Origin: Acanthacorydalis orientalis
Taxonomy: Eukaryota > Arthropoda > Insecta > Megaloptera > Corydalidae
Length of the DNA stretch: 64,000 bases
Assembly (NCBI GenBank): GCA_034766995.1
Contig: CM068316.1
Location: 11,302,000 to 11,365,999, forward strand
Reading direction: 5' to 3'
In this document: one piece after another, positions 23,429 to 35,215 of the stretch
Position numbering within the stretch: position 1 is the first letter of the stretch
How the letters are laid out: the number at the start of each line of letters is the position of its first letter
Program-made: the position numbers and the translations under genes
Notes under the pieces: generated by a model
What the model was told of the DNA's origin: nothing
What the model saw: the letters and a program-made list of their open reading frames with translations, nothing else
The model's database searches: none

Positions 23429-25104
23429 TTTTTTTCTGTATCTTATTCAGTACAATCCATAAAAGCTTTTAGCTAAGAGTCATGTATCTATGCCATACTC
23501 GGGAAACATAACTTTTCTTTATGTCGTTATATTGTTTTAGTAATGCATATGAAGTTTTACGTACTGAGGAAAAAAATGCCATGAATATCTTATTTGGATG
23601 GCTACAAAATATTGATATAATTCTATTTCGGAAAAATGTAAAAATGAAAATAGTCAATTTTTCTATTTCATATTAGTAAACAGAATTTGCTTAGATTATT
23701 ATCTTTTCTGAATTCGAAAAGAGAACTCTTTAAAATAAAGAATAAGTATTTTAAATTTAAAGAAATTGTTGTTTTATCAAGAAAGAGTGTCATATTGAAC
23801 ACTGTCTTCAGTCATTATATCGGTTGTTTAGTAGAGAAATGAACAAAGGGGTAAATTTCAATATAAGTACTAGTTGTAGAATTTAATGATAGTTTAGATA
23901 AATTATTTTTTAATATGTCTTAATATATTCATTCTAGACAGACATGAGGTAATGAATATATTATTTTCTAAAAGAATAGTTCTTAACAGAATATTTACAA
24001 TTCTATGATTTCACATGTGAAGTTTCCTTCACATTTAACCATCCAACAATTTTTTTTTAGATTTGAATACTGTTATAGCTTTTTCGGTTATATATATATA
24101 TATATATATATATAATAAACTGTTCTTTAGACATAGTCTTTATACCTTTATAAATATTTTTTTAGATCCTAAGTGTTAAAATAACAATTATACTTTTACA
24201 TGTACGGATATATTTCTCAATTCAGATATCAAATATTATACACTTATGAATTGAAATAAATGTTTAGTATTATTTTGAACAAAACCATTATTTTGATCAA
24301 ATAATGCATTGTTAAATATTCTTTTATAAAAAGCACTTACTAAATTTGTCAATTACTTTATAAAACAAAGCTTTGTTGAGAGTAAATATAAAATTTAAGT
24401 GAGATTTTATTAATTAATCATTAATTGAAGACATACCACAAATAGTATTTACCATAGAAATTTATAAATTTAATTAATAATCTCTATATGAATCCAAAAT
24501 GTTGACTAAACCAATTTAATTCATTAGGATAATATTATAACTTATAAATATATAATTTCTATAATAAAACAACATTTTTGTAGCTAATAAGTGATTAAAT
24601 AATGTTACATAATTGAAATCCATTTCAAAAATATAACTTCTCAGCATGAATCATATTAATTAAAAAAATATTAGTAATTCTGTAAGATACAAGTATGATA
24701 ACAAATAAAAATTATTTATGTGCAAAGAATATATCACTGTAGTATATACTTGAAAATATGTATAAAAATGTGCAGTGACTGTATAGAAAAATAAAGTAAA
24801 ATATACCTTCACGGTTAGTTCACATTTAAAAATCTTTAAACCCCGTAGCAATAAAATACGAAAAACTACATCACTGAAAAACTAATATACGACGGAAAGA
24901 AAAAAGTTATAACATTTGTTTACTTCAAGAAATACAAATGTGTTAGAGGCTTGTATTCGTCATATACTTTAATCAGCGATCACCAAAGTCTACCATGGGA
25001 CTCAAAATGTTAAAAATCTTTAACAATCAACGTAAACTTATAACACTTTAAAAATTAGATTGTTATATAACTGAAAATAATAATGATCACATTTTTTTTT
25101 TCTA
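23427..25104. other. AT-rich stretch, nothing recognised
   Basis: A TA run lies at 24089-24115. No coding or mobile signal seen up to the mariner at 25107. Confidence 0.55.
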
Positions 25105-25106
25105 TT

Positions 25107-25857
25107 TACGAAGGAAGATCAAAAAATTTATGGAATTGTCGTGATGGTAGAAGTAGAAGATATCTTACGCTTATGTGTTCGAAATTAGTTTTCTTCAGCA
25201 GTACACGTACCAAACTGCAAATCATTCTGAGTTGTAATGTACTAGTGATCACTTGACACGCATCTCAAATTGAAAAACAAAGAAAACGGCTTAAATGATT
25301 ATAGAAGAGTTTGGAGGTGACTCTTACCCTGGGAAAACCATGATTTACAAATGGCATGGCATATTCAAGCGAGGAAGAGTCAATAGAAGACGACTCACAT
25401 TCAGGAAAGCTCGTCAAGGCCATTTCGACCAAAATTGTTAAAAAAAAGTAGAAAAATTAACCTTGGCTGATGCCCGTTTAATAAAAAATTAAATCGCATA
25501 AATGGTTAAAGTATCATCAGAGTAATGTTGCAATGGCTGACACGCATAAATGCGGTTTCGAAAATCTAAACTACTCTCTGTATAGTACAGATCTATCCCC
25601 TAACGATTTTTATTTATTTCTGAATTTGAAGTAAGGGTTACGTAGGAAAAATTTTGGATACGATGAAAAGATCAAGGCAGCAATTTCGGTTCGTTTTCGA
25701 TCGAAAGATAAAAAATATTTTTTGAGAATTTAATGAAACTTATTTAAAGAATTGTAAAGTGAATTAGAGTCAATGGGAAATATATTGAATCAAAAAAACT
25801 AGTTACGATTTTCCCCTTTTTTCCTTCATTCGGCGAATTTTTTGACCTTACCTCGTA
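25107..25857 (+). mobile_element. internally deleted mariner with both terminal inverted repeats
   Basis: The left end (25107, TACGAAGGAAGATCAAAAAA) and the reverse complement of the right end (25857, TACGAGGTAAGGTCAAAAAA) match at about 16 of 20 bases and form the terminal inverted repeats; TA follows the right end. Between them, an ATG at 25295 opens MIIEEFGGDSYPGKTMIYKW, the second helix-turn-helix region of mariner transposases. After a one-base shift, EEESIEDDSHSGKLVKAIST follows (family: GRESxEDDxRSGRPsTS), then a VEKLTLADARL segment (VxxLvLxDRRLT). The catalytic core up to the third Asp is missing. The sequence resumes at about 25581 with YSTDLSPNDFYLF, followed by a stop, GLRRKNFGYDEKIKAA and ESMGNILNQ near the end (family: C-terminal YSPDLSPCDFYLF..LKxxLRGxRF and xxxGxYxE). 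At about 750 bp it is a little over half the usual 1.3 kb. It is dead but structurally complete at its ends. Confidence 0.88.
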
Positions 25858-25956
25858 TAACTCAAATTCACTTTAATTTGAAACATTATTTTAATTATCT
25901 TCATTAACTAAAATAGTATTAATTAAATTAAAAATATTTTAATTTAATACCATACC

Positions 25957-26026
25957 AAGGTAATAAACTTGATAAATTAAGTATAACTTAATAAAGTTAT
26001 ACTTAATTTATCAAGTTTATTACCTT
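25957..26026. repeat. perfect 33-bp inverted repeat (hairpin)
   Basis: Left arm 25957-25989 and right arm 25994-26026 are exact reverse complements with a 4-nt AATA loop. The arms begin AAGGTAATAAACTTG. It lies 100 bp after the mariner relic and is not part of that element's TIRs. Confidence 0.95.
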
Positions 26027-26116
26027 CAACTTTTTTATATAATTATGAAAATGTATAAGCTACAAATTTCAGTGCATTTACATTACAATTCTCTGTTTCA
26101 TACACACGTATGATAT

Positions 26117-26121
<5 letters not shown>

Positions 26122-26155
<34 letters not shown>

Positions 26156-26162
26156 GCGCGCG
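26122..26162. repeat. (TA)n run followed by (CG)n
   Basis: TA run followed by CACGCGCGCG at 26154-26162. A CG run is rare in this sequence and has Z-DNA-forming character. Confidence 0.9.
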
Positions 26163-26514
26163 GAAATGATGTTTTATATTCCCCTATTACTTGGGTCTCA
26201 ACAGTATGTGACATGTTTATCTCATAAAATGCAATGATTTAATAAAAACTAAAGAAAAAAGAGAGACTGAATGACATCTCTGAGTTTGACGAAGAATGAT
26301 TGAAAAGTCAAATTGCTTACATGAAAGCTCTGTCTTGTGATAGCTTTACACATATATATTTTATAACATAGAATCTTTACATGTCAACTAAAAATACAAT
26401 TATATTTTGAAAGATATATGTTTTGAACTGCATTTCTTTTTCTTATATAAAATACAGCTTTGAAGAAATAAAATTTTTTATTATTCTAACAGTAATATGT
26501 GAAACTACATCACA

Positions 26515-26518
<4 letters not shown>
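26163..26518. other. AT-rich stretch, nothing recognised
   Basis: No repeat or coding signal seen. Confidence 0.55.
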
Positions 26519-26569
<51 letters not shown>

Positions 26570-26580
26570 TATAGAGATAT

Positions 26581-26619
<39 letters not shown>
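26519..26619. repeat. (TA)n microsatellite, two runs
   Basis: TA runs with an ATAGAGATATG interruption at about 26571-26582. Confidence 0.95.
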
Positions 26620-26621
<2 letters not shown>

Positions 26622-26894
26622 GAAATTCTACATATCATTTGAGACCTTTTACCCAAAATAATAATATTTTTAAATTATGATCGCAACCATTTCGATCAAA
26701 TATACTTGACACCCTCTTAGTCATACTTTTCTTCCGAATATTTTTTATGTAACATCAACCCCTCCATATATTTCAAATAATCTGATTTTATGCCCTCAAT
26801 ATCAGAACATAGGGTTGTATAAAAATTCCTATATATAATATATTCTATTATATTTATATTAAATAGATTTCAACATCACTGACAATAATTCGGG

Positions 26895-26896
<2 letters not shown>
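26620..26896. other. AT-rich spacer
   Basis: Nothing recognised. Confidence 0.55.
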
Positions 26897-26936
<40 letters not shown>

Positions 26937-26938
26937 TA
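26897..26938. repeat. (TA)n microsatellite
   Basis: TA run of about 42 bp. Confidence 0.95.
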
Positions 26939-27252
26939 AAGAGAAATTAGACTTTAGAATTTTTTATAAATACATCGCAATAATATATTACAATAATATG
27001 AAAGTCATCGTCGATGTTTTTTTATTATAAAATACTCACGACGCAAAACATATTCATATAAAAACGTCCTTTTTTTATCGTAACGTTCGTTACAAACCTA
27101 AAAAAAATAAACGTTTATATCATAAATTTTATACAGAACGTTAATTGTCTATATAAATGGATACATATTCAGTGTAGTCACTAAAAAAATTATATTCAAT
27201 GGATTTGAGAGCTTTACAAAAAAAGTTCAAGTACGAAACTCGAATGGTTGTC

Positions 27253-27256
<4 letters not shown>
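26939..27256. other. AT-rich spacer with a few CpGs
   Basis: CpGs cluster at 27005-27110 (TCATCGTCGATG, AACGTTCGTT), with no open frame. Confidence 0.5.

Positions 27257-27306
<50 letters not shown>
27257..27306. repeat. (TA)n microsatellite
   Basis: TA run of about 50 bp. Confidence 0.95.
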
Positions 27307-27311
<5 letters not shown>

Positions 27312-28856
27312 AAAGATTATGAAATTAATTCACAATGTTACGTTTTATTTATAAATGAAAAACAAAGTCAATATTGATTTTAAACACGAAATAATTCAAA
27401 CAAATTTTTAAATTTTAGTCGTGTCTCGTTTTGTATTTAGTTTGACATATTTGTTTTAACTTACCAATTTAGGTAATGAAATAATAGAAAAGAAACTCAC
27501 CTGTAACAAAAGAAAATATTATTAGTAAAAAATATCATCACTATTCAGACACATTAAAAACATGTATTATATGATGTGAAAACAATATATTATTAAATAA
27601 TAAAAAAAATATTTAAACACTAAGGATTCACAACGAGGTTATTTTGAAATAAAAAAAAAAAACATTTCTTAGGATTATAAAATACAAAATAATATTATTG
27701 ATAGTTAGTCCAATGAATAAAATTTTATAAAATTATTGTATTAATGTTTTTTAAATATTATTCATTGTACCATACCTAAAGGTAAAATTTATTATATTTT
27801 TATATAATCCAAGAGATAAGAATTTTTTTAAAAAAAATACATAGGGAACATATATACATTGGGAATACATAGATACCAATAAATAAATTGGGAATACACA
27901 GATATTATAATACATGAAAGTGTGTCAAAAAATAAAATAGATAAAGACTTTTTATTAAAAAGGCGTAAGTATTGATGTCTTTATACAATTATCATTTAAA
28001 AAATCTTTAAAAACTTGAATACATTTACAATCATTCTACCTATAATCGATGTTTTCAATATACTGATATATATTAACATACAATTCTAATTCCCTTAACA
28101 TATTTCAATAAATTTTATTCATGGAAAATATAAAAATCAAATAAGTAGGACTAATATTAATATTTAGTATTTCTTTAAACTTTTTAAAGTGTTCTTTTAT
28201 TTTCTTAAAATCTTTAAAAAAATATACCCAACTCAATTACTTAAAAGAATAATATCAAATAAAAAATTACATTTTTTTTAAGATAGTCTTTAAACGTTAT
28301 TTGTAATGAATTTTTAAGTTATATTTTTACTTTATTTCCAAAAACTATTGTTCATATTTAATAATAAATTGCTACTATATTATAAATAATACGTTTTAAA
28401 ATATTTAGTGTTGAGACAGTGAAAACTATATTCTCATTACGACATTTACTCACTTATCTTTCAAGTAAACGATATATTCTCGGGTAGTATCTCATACATA
28501 CTCTCTCTGAATATGAAATTAATTTATTTTTTCATATGATGCTCAAAAATTAAATTAAATTTAAAAGAGTTCAATTTAAGGAAAAATTATCAAATTAAAA
28601 AAGTTCAATTTTAAATTGATACTAAATTAATCAACAGCTATACTGCACCTACATTTTTTTGATTAATCACAAGAATAAAAAGTATATATTTCTATAAACT
28701 TATAAAAATTATGATTTTTTTTAAAAAAATAATAATGTTAAACGTATCAACAAAGTTATCTTTACCTCATGTATAATCTCTCAATGGAATTATTATTGAA
28801 AGAAATATTTAATTCTAATTTTTTAGTGATATGTATACATATTTATATTTATATAA

Positions 28857-28860
<4 letters not shown>
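27307..28860. other. AT-rich stretch, nothing recognised
   Basis: A short direct repeat (ATTGGGAATACA, then TAGATA or CAGATA) occurs at 27858-27877 and 27887-27905. No coding signal. Confidence 0.55.

Positions 28861-28918
<58 letters not shown>
28861..28918. repeat. (TA)n microsatellite
   Basis: TA run of about 58 bp with one CA near the start. Confidence 0.95.
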
Positions 28919-28920
<2 letters not shown>

Positions 28921-29196
28921 TTAAATCATTAAAAATATCAGTTTATGTCCTATTTTGAAATCGAGTTTCATACATTATAATTTCCTTTGTACTTTATTGA
29001 AAATTTAACGGCGCTATATGCAATGAAATATAATTAGTTCCTGCAGACACAAACACGTTATATAACTAAACAGTTGTATTCCATTGGGTACATCTAACTA
29101 ACGAACGAACGTTAGTGTTACAAGTGCTATGGACTAGTATCTGCTATTACTAACGTTTCCACATCAATGACATATACAATATATACATACACCCAC

Positions 29197-29199
<3 letters not shown>
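28919..29199. other. AT-rich spacer with a small hairpin
   Basis: A palindrome at 29097-29116 (ACTAACG-AACGAA-CGTTAGT) lies in a slightly GC-richer patch (29035-29165). Confidence 0.55.
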
Positions 29200-29285
<86 letters not shown>

Positions 29286-29297
29286 GTATATATATAA
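29200..29297. repeat. (TA)n microsatellite
   Basis: About 98 bp of TA with two TG interruptions near the end. Confidence 0.95.
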
Positions 29298-29525
29298 ACC
29301 TACTTAAATATATTAATCATGAAATAAAAGCATACCTTACAATTTTTCTGTATTTCTAAAGAAACATTTTACAAATTGAATTCAATAAAGTACGTAATTG
29401 ACAAGCAGCCAAAAACAATATGTTAACTTAAATTGTAATCACTGATTTTTTCAAATATTAACTATTGGCACCAGTCAACTACAAGAAACAATTACTCTTG
29501 TTCTACATCCTTTATGCGTACATAA

Positions 29526-29571
<46 letters not shown>

Positions 29572-29586
29572 GTGTGTGTGTGTGTG
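29526..29586. repeat. compound (TA)n-(TG)n microsatellite
   Basis: TA run followed by about nine TG units. Confidence 0.95.
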
Positions 29587-30665
29587 AAAAGAGAGTAATT
29601 CGCAGAATTACAGAAATATTTATTTTATTTACTGATACCGAAATAAATTTCCAAGAACAAGAATTTATTTAAATTTTAGATGTATTATTTTATAAATAAA
29701 AAAAATAACTATCGTACAAAATATTCTTCAATAATTTGTATCATTTGTTAATTTTTTATATTAATATGAATGGTTTGTCAATCTGTAAATATTGATATAA
29801 AAATTATTTAATCCTTAAAAAGTGTATAATTATTTTCTGAATAATGCAAATGCTACCAAACAAAATTTAATGTCAAGAATTGCAAATTAATATATTTTGA
29901 TGAGACTGTTAAGCCATTTGGTAAAAATGATTCAATCCTTCTGAAGACAGTTATTAGAAACTATTTAGTTTGTTTCAATGAGCCAAAATTCTAATTCATT
30001 CGGATTTCATAACAATTTTCAGTTAGATTGGTTTTACAGAATCTCACCCGTTTCTGTTTTAAATCACAACTTATTATTTATTTATTATTCAGTATATATT
30101 TAGAAGAAATGTATTTCATTCTATAATGAAATATATTTCTTCATAACAATTCAATTAACAAAAAAGTATCAGGAATGTTTTTGTTAACTAACGAAGTAAA
30201 AGGACATTTCTTCTTCCTAGCACTGACCTCCGAAGTTAGATTTGTAACAATTAATTATTAATTTAAATTTATCCATATATTATGATAATAATAACTTTTT
30301 TTAAATCCAGTAAAAGTGTATTTATTAGTAAATACTACAATTACTAATAAGGATATAATTATTGATAGTAAACAAACTAATAATTTGTATGGTATTTTAT
30401 AAATTTTCTCTAACAGACTCCGCATCATAAGAATGAACCTTATGAAAAATTAATATTCCAAGTAAATGCTTTACTAATATTTCTTATATTCAAAATTAAA
30501 CATTTAAGATATTTATTCTTAAGCATAATATTATTAATTAAATTGAAATTTTGAATAATTAATTTTTTCCTTTCTGTTAGTACTCACATAAAATATGAAA
30601 AATAGATTATTTGACTGAAAATATCAATTTTATATTATGTTAAATCTCTAGCTCTCTGACTACAA

Positions 30666-30666
<1 letters not shown>
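29587..30666. other. AT-rich stretch with one 18-bp inverted repeat
   Basis: Arms 30103-30120 and 30125-30142 are reverse complements with one mismatch and a 4-nt CTAT loop. Nothing else recognised. Confidence 0.6.

Positions 30667-30706
<40 letters not shown>
30667..30706. repeat. (TA)n microsatellite
   Basis: TA run of about 40 bp. Confidence 0.95.
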
Positions 30707-30708
<2 letters not shown>

Positions 30709-32442
30709 GCTCATTTTAATAATACCCATAATATCTAAATCAAATCTATAACACAGTACATTTTGTATAAGAATAGAGAAAAAAAAATAATTACAGAATG
30801 TCATATTACAGATTATTGCATATGTCGAGTAAATTTCGCAAAAAAAAACATGTCAAAACATATTATGTTACATGTATATTCATTTCAGTACCCTTGACAG
30901 CAAAAAAACGTGCTCAATTCAAATAGGGATACAATACAATTTCCATCTAGGTTCAGACAATCATTCAAAATAAATCTGTTCAGATATAACTTTTTCAACA
31001 GTTTCTGAAGGAAATTTCGTAAAATAACATATTTTTTTGTACAGTTTTTCCCTTTTTATGATGAGATTGTTATTTTAATATCAAACTGTCGGATAAATAT
31101 ATCTTCGGGGCATAGAAAAATGTATTCGCGCATGCAGTTAAATATATATTTCGAAACGACACACACATATTGTATACTTTTTAAAATATAAATCAAAAAA
31201 TACATATTTTTCATTTCCGATTTTTATAGACAATTCCAATTTTCTCCAGTTTACAAATAAATACGTATTATTAATGTAAAATTCACTTAACTACTATTTT
31301 TTTATACACAAATATATAATATAATTCATTAAATATTTGTTAGACACATTTATAAACATTTTATGTTTAAAATTTTGAAATAAAATAGAAAATATCATTA
31401 AAGTTTTGTGTATTTTAATAAAAAATAAATCTTTAATCAATATTTTAGTACTATATTAATGTATGCATATATATATATATATATATACAAATATAAAAGT
31501 TACAACAATTTATAATATAAAAATTAAGAAAGGCTTTGTATGTAAAGCACGAACAAAACATATTAAAGAGAAGAGTATAAACATTACTACACGACTATAC
31601 ATCTTTTACACAGTGATGTAAAAACAAACTAGTAATGTTTCAAAGTTTCATTCATTTTGAACTTAAAACTTATTAACTACCGACAACAATTACTTTAAGT
31701 ACAAGAATAAGTTTTTTTCTTTCAAGAAAACTTTCACTAATTATATATGATAAAAAATTATAAGTTGTTTACTTATTCTAAAAGTACGAAAATATGGAAG
31801 AATATTTTTTAAATTTCGAAGAAAAACTTTTATCAATATATTCTCATAATACTTAGAAATCAAAATTTTCTTGAAACAGTTTCTGTATAAATTATCATAT
31901 AAATTTAATACTAGAATAACAAACAATTGTCAAATTTGTGAATCGATATAAATATCATCTTCTATTCATTATTCCTAGACAATTTAATCCGTAATTAGCT
32001 GCTTCGTGTAATATTTGAATGTTTCAGCACCAAAAAACAGCAAAAATGAAAATATATTACCTCTGATTAATAAATTATTAGGTTTAAATTAGCAACTAGT
32101 TTCAAATACTGTATACACTTTTTATATATTCGAAAAATATTCTAATTTAGATTACAAGCAGCAATCAAAACTTCACCAAACAATCACAATAAAGTAAATA
32201 TCATATTAAACTATCAATCATTTTGTCTCAAAATTTTTGTAACATATTTTTCATGTTTTTTTTTACATTGTTTTATATTTCAATGTTTTCAACTATTCGA
32301 CACATTTTTTTAAAAAAACTAAAGATTTTGTTAGTGGCACATAAAATGATTTCTCGACTCAGTGATTATCAGACGAATATATTGACTTTTAAGCTACAAG
32401 TCAAACTCGTTGCAATAAAAATCGTTTACAAAAAGTTTTTCT

Positions 32443-32446
<4 letters not shown>
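30707..32446. other. AT-rich stretch, nothing recognised
   Basis: A TA run lies at 31466-31487. Open frames at 31741-31926 and 32223-32552 are Ile/Phe/Lys-rich; the second ends in TA repeat translation. Confidence 0.55.
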
Positions 32447-32495
<49 letters not shown>

Positions 32496-32519
32496 TATGT
32501 ATATGTGTGTATATATATG
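32447..32519. repeat. (TA)n microsatellite with TG/CA interruptions
   Basis: About 73 bp of TA, TACA and TATG units. Confidence 0.95.
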
Positions 32520-32732
32520 CATGTATTGGGTTTGTGTATAAGGATAATTTAGAACGTTATATATGACTATACTGAAAAGAAATTTTATAGAAAAACAGCC
32601 ATTTGTGTCTAAGTTTTTAAGTCGCTATCAAATGAAATTTATGATTTTAATAAAATAAAAATTGTATTTTATGATTACATTTATATTTTTTAAAAATAAG
32701 TAAGCTAACGTATACATGTTTTATACACACAT
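32520..32732. other. AT-rich spacer
   Basis: Nothing recognised. Confidence 0.55.
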
Positions 32733-32759
32733 GCATACATACATAAATACATACATACA

Positions 32760-32825
<66 letters not shown>
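32733..32825. repeat. compound (ATAC)n-(AT)n microsatellite
   Basis: About 13 CATA units, then a TA run of about 38 bp. Confidence 0.95.
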
Positions 32826-32828
<3 letters not shown>

Positions 32829-33079
32829 GCAAGTTCATTCCATTTGTACAAAATTTTTTATAATTTAAAAACACAGCATACTTTTTTAATTAAATTTATT
32901 CTATCCAACCAAAATAGCAAATCATAAATCATAACTTTGAGCAAAGTACGTATCTATAAGATTTTATTTATCATCTCATTATATTTCAGTATCTCTGTCT
33001 ATATCCACGATTCATTTATTAAGATATACAAAATATTTAAATTTAAATATAAGTAGCATTGAAAAAACAAAACATGTAA
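32826..33079. other. AT-rich spacer
   Basis: Nothing recognised. Confidence 0.55.
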
Positions 33080-33112
33080 CAAAAGAAATCAATAAGACAT
33101 AAGGAATCATTG

Positions 33113-33497
33113 ATGAAAAAAATAAACACATGGGTTGAGTTATCTCCTGGATCAAATACTCTTGCGCTTTTTCATTATAAAACAATTATTAAAATTTATC
33201 GTAAACGTATATTTTTAATTGCACGACGGAATGCCTCTCAATATATGTATAATAAATTGAAAAAATACTAATGGCAAACAAGATAAAGCCAATAATTTTC
33301 TGAAAAGATATTTAGAAAATAAATTATTTGCTGACTCTTGTAAAGAATACCATATATATGGTACACGATTGATGCAGGATACACTATTACATTTTCGTCG
33401 CGAAAATTGGTCATATTTTCCAAACACATCCCACCTACCGAATGTAAAGCTTCCACCTTTAAAAATCTATAAAGATGTTCAAAAAACAAAAACTTGA
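33113..33497 (+). pseudogene. coding-like stretch broken by one frameshift, product unrecognised
   Basis: Two plus-strand frames lie end to end. The first runs from ATG 33113 to a stop at 33269-33271 (52 aa) and contains WVELSPGSNTLALFHYKTII and FLIARRNASQYMYNKLKKY. The second is open from 33261 to a stop at 33495-33497 (78 aa) and contains KRYLENKLFADSCKEYHIYG, LLHFRRENWSYFPNTSHLP and VKLPPLKIYKDVQ. Joined across the 10-base overlap they would give about 130 residues. The mix of Trp, His, Cys, Pro and Arg, and the local GC (clearly above the flanks), are unlike the Ile/Lys/Phe/Tyr-rich chance frames elsewhere. I do not recognise the family. No intron signals are visible and the upstream in-frame stop is close (33077), so a decayed intronless gene copy is the simplest reading. 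A single exon with a sequencing indel is an alternative. Two minus-strand frames (33215-33489) over it are treated as shadows, though they too are open. Confidence 0.35.
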
Positions 33498-33698
33498 TTA
33501 CAATACAACCACGTAGGAATGAAAAAAATGGTGAACACTAAGTCACATTCCAGAGAGTTTTTTTAAAAAAGTATAGCTAGATAGATAATAAAATATTTGT
33601 TTAAAAGTGAATTTAAAATAAATGATCAATGACTTTCTATATTATGATAAACACCAGACTTTATAATACATACATATTTACATCAACTTTGCATAATT

Positions 33699-33699
33699 C

Positions 33700-33741
<42 letters not shown>
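33699..33741. repeat. compound (TA)n-(GA)n microsatellite
   Basis: TA run followed by about ten GA units. Confidence 0.95.
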
Positions 33742-33796
33742 TAATTCAACTTATGCTTTCACACGAAAGTATTAAAAAAAGCAAAAATTAAAAAAA

Positions 33797-33878
33797 CATG
33801 TTATTCTCCGTTTAGTATTTTAGTTCAATTGTATTTTCGTATTGAACTGAACTAAAATACTAAATAAAAAATAACGTG
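33797..33878. repeat. imperfect inverted repeat, possible MITE
   Basis: Arms 33797-33829 and 33841-33878 pair over a strong core (TTTAGTATTTTAGTTCA) and over the outer ends (CA-T/C-GTTATT), with an 11-nt loop. A 5-bp GTTCA insertion in the right arm and a mismatched CTCCG/TTTTA patch are the main differences. It looks like a small foldback element of about 82 bp. Confidence 0.75.
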
Positions 33879-34926
33879 ACCTTTGTCATCCCTGCACCCA
33901 CTCTTAATACTTGTGGAAGCCTAAATTGAATCATCCTATATATATATATACGTATGTATTTTTATTTTGTACATTAAGTTAATTTTGCTTTGGCTGTGTA
34001 TCTTTTGCAGTTAATATAGTTAAGACTGAGTGAAGTAAAAAATACCTTAATTTTTTTTTAATTCTACGCAATCACATTTGAATAAATTGTAAACTAAATA
34101 ACCCATCCACTCTATTGAAAAATGTAAATAAATGTTTGAACGAATGAGTCAAAATACATAATTTTATACAGCAGTTAATTTCATATCAAATTCTTTATAA
34201 TTACATATTTTTAAACATAGTCTGTTCATTTATTTATTTGGCATTTAAGAGAATATCGACAACAAAGACAACCTTTATCAAGTGATATACTCAAGATGCA
34301 ATGTAGATAACTATCAATTAAAAAAATGTTTAAATTGTAATGAAAAATCAAAAACCAAATTATATATAAATATAACAAGTTAATTTTGTAATAACTTTAC
34401 ATACATATATTGTAAATTAAATGGTTCACATATGCACAGAAATATAAAAAAATGACATATTGAATGAGTTAAACTACATATTTTTAAATTTCAACCATAT
34501 AAGTCAGTAGTAACTAACTTCTTATTATTTCTTTTTTAATAAATATCTTTAAATATATTCTTAATCAGTAATGGACACAAGGAATAATGTGGGTAAATAT
34601 CCGTTAAGATATTTTGTAACGGAAAATTCAGAAACCAAATTATATCTAAAACTAATTAACTAAGAGAGAACTTTATACACAGTTATACGTATAAATATTA
34701 GAAAAACTAATATTTAAAATTGTAATAATTAAAAAGTCGACACTTCGAATATATCAAACCATAAATACAATAAAATTTTGCATTTTAAATTTTATTATCT
34801 GCTTAAACACTAGATTGGATCAAAAAATTAATTTTAATTAAAATCATACAAGAAAGTTTAATATGACTTCTTGCCAAGAAACTTTCTGTTTTAAATGTAC
34901 ATATTGATTTTAATAAGCACATATAC
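33879..34926. other. AT-rich stretch, nothing recognised
   Basis: A short TA run lies at 33939-33951. No coding signal. Confidence 0.55.
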
Positions 34927-34972
34927 CCACACACAGACAGACACACACACACATATTATATATATATATATA
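34927..34972. repeat. compound (CA)n-(TA)n microsatellite
   Basis: CA units with CAGA interruptions, then a TA run. Confidence 0.95.
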
Positions 34973-35017
34973 ACTACATACTGACCTATTTTTCATTTAT
35001 TCATTTGACCTTTATAC

Positions 35018-35215
35018 ATGCACGATTCGTTAGACAGGATATGCACGTTCTGTCTGCTCGCTTGCGTTAACCGCTACACTAACCATCACGGTATCAGTAA
35101 AAGAATGAAAAATGAATTCCCAGCAGCCACCCTAAAGTGCGCGTCACTTGTTCTGGTAGCGATATGGTTTTTTCCGTGGGATCAAGTTGTCCTGTGTGAC
35201 AGATGCATAGCATGA
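35018..35215 (+). CDS. 65-aa open frame in the CpG island, unrecognised
   Basis: It starts MHDSLDRICTFCLLACVNRY and ends in a hydrophobic stretch (SLVLVAIWFFPW) followed by DQVVLCDRCIA. The hydrophobic part could be a single membrane segment. It is Cys-rich (seven). No family is recognised, and no neighbouring exon or poly-A context is seen. It may be a chance frame in GC-rich DNA or a short first exon. Confidence 0.15.
   Translation: MHDSLDRICTFCLLACVNRYTNHHGISKRMKNEFPAATLKCASLVLVAIWFFPWDQVVLCDRCIA

Noticed and set aside
33215..33489. Two minus-strand frames of 70 and 73 codons
   Set aside because: They lie over the plus-strand coding-like stretch, whose residue mix is more convincing; kept only as a caution.
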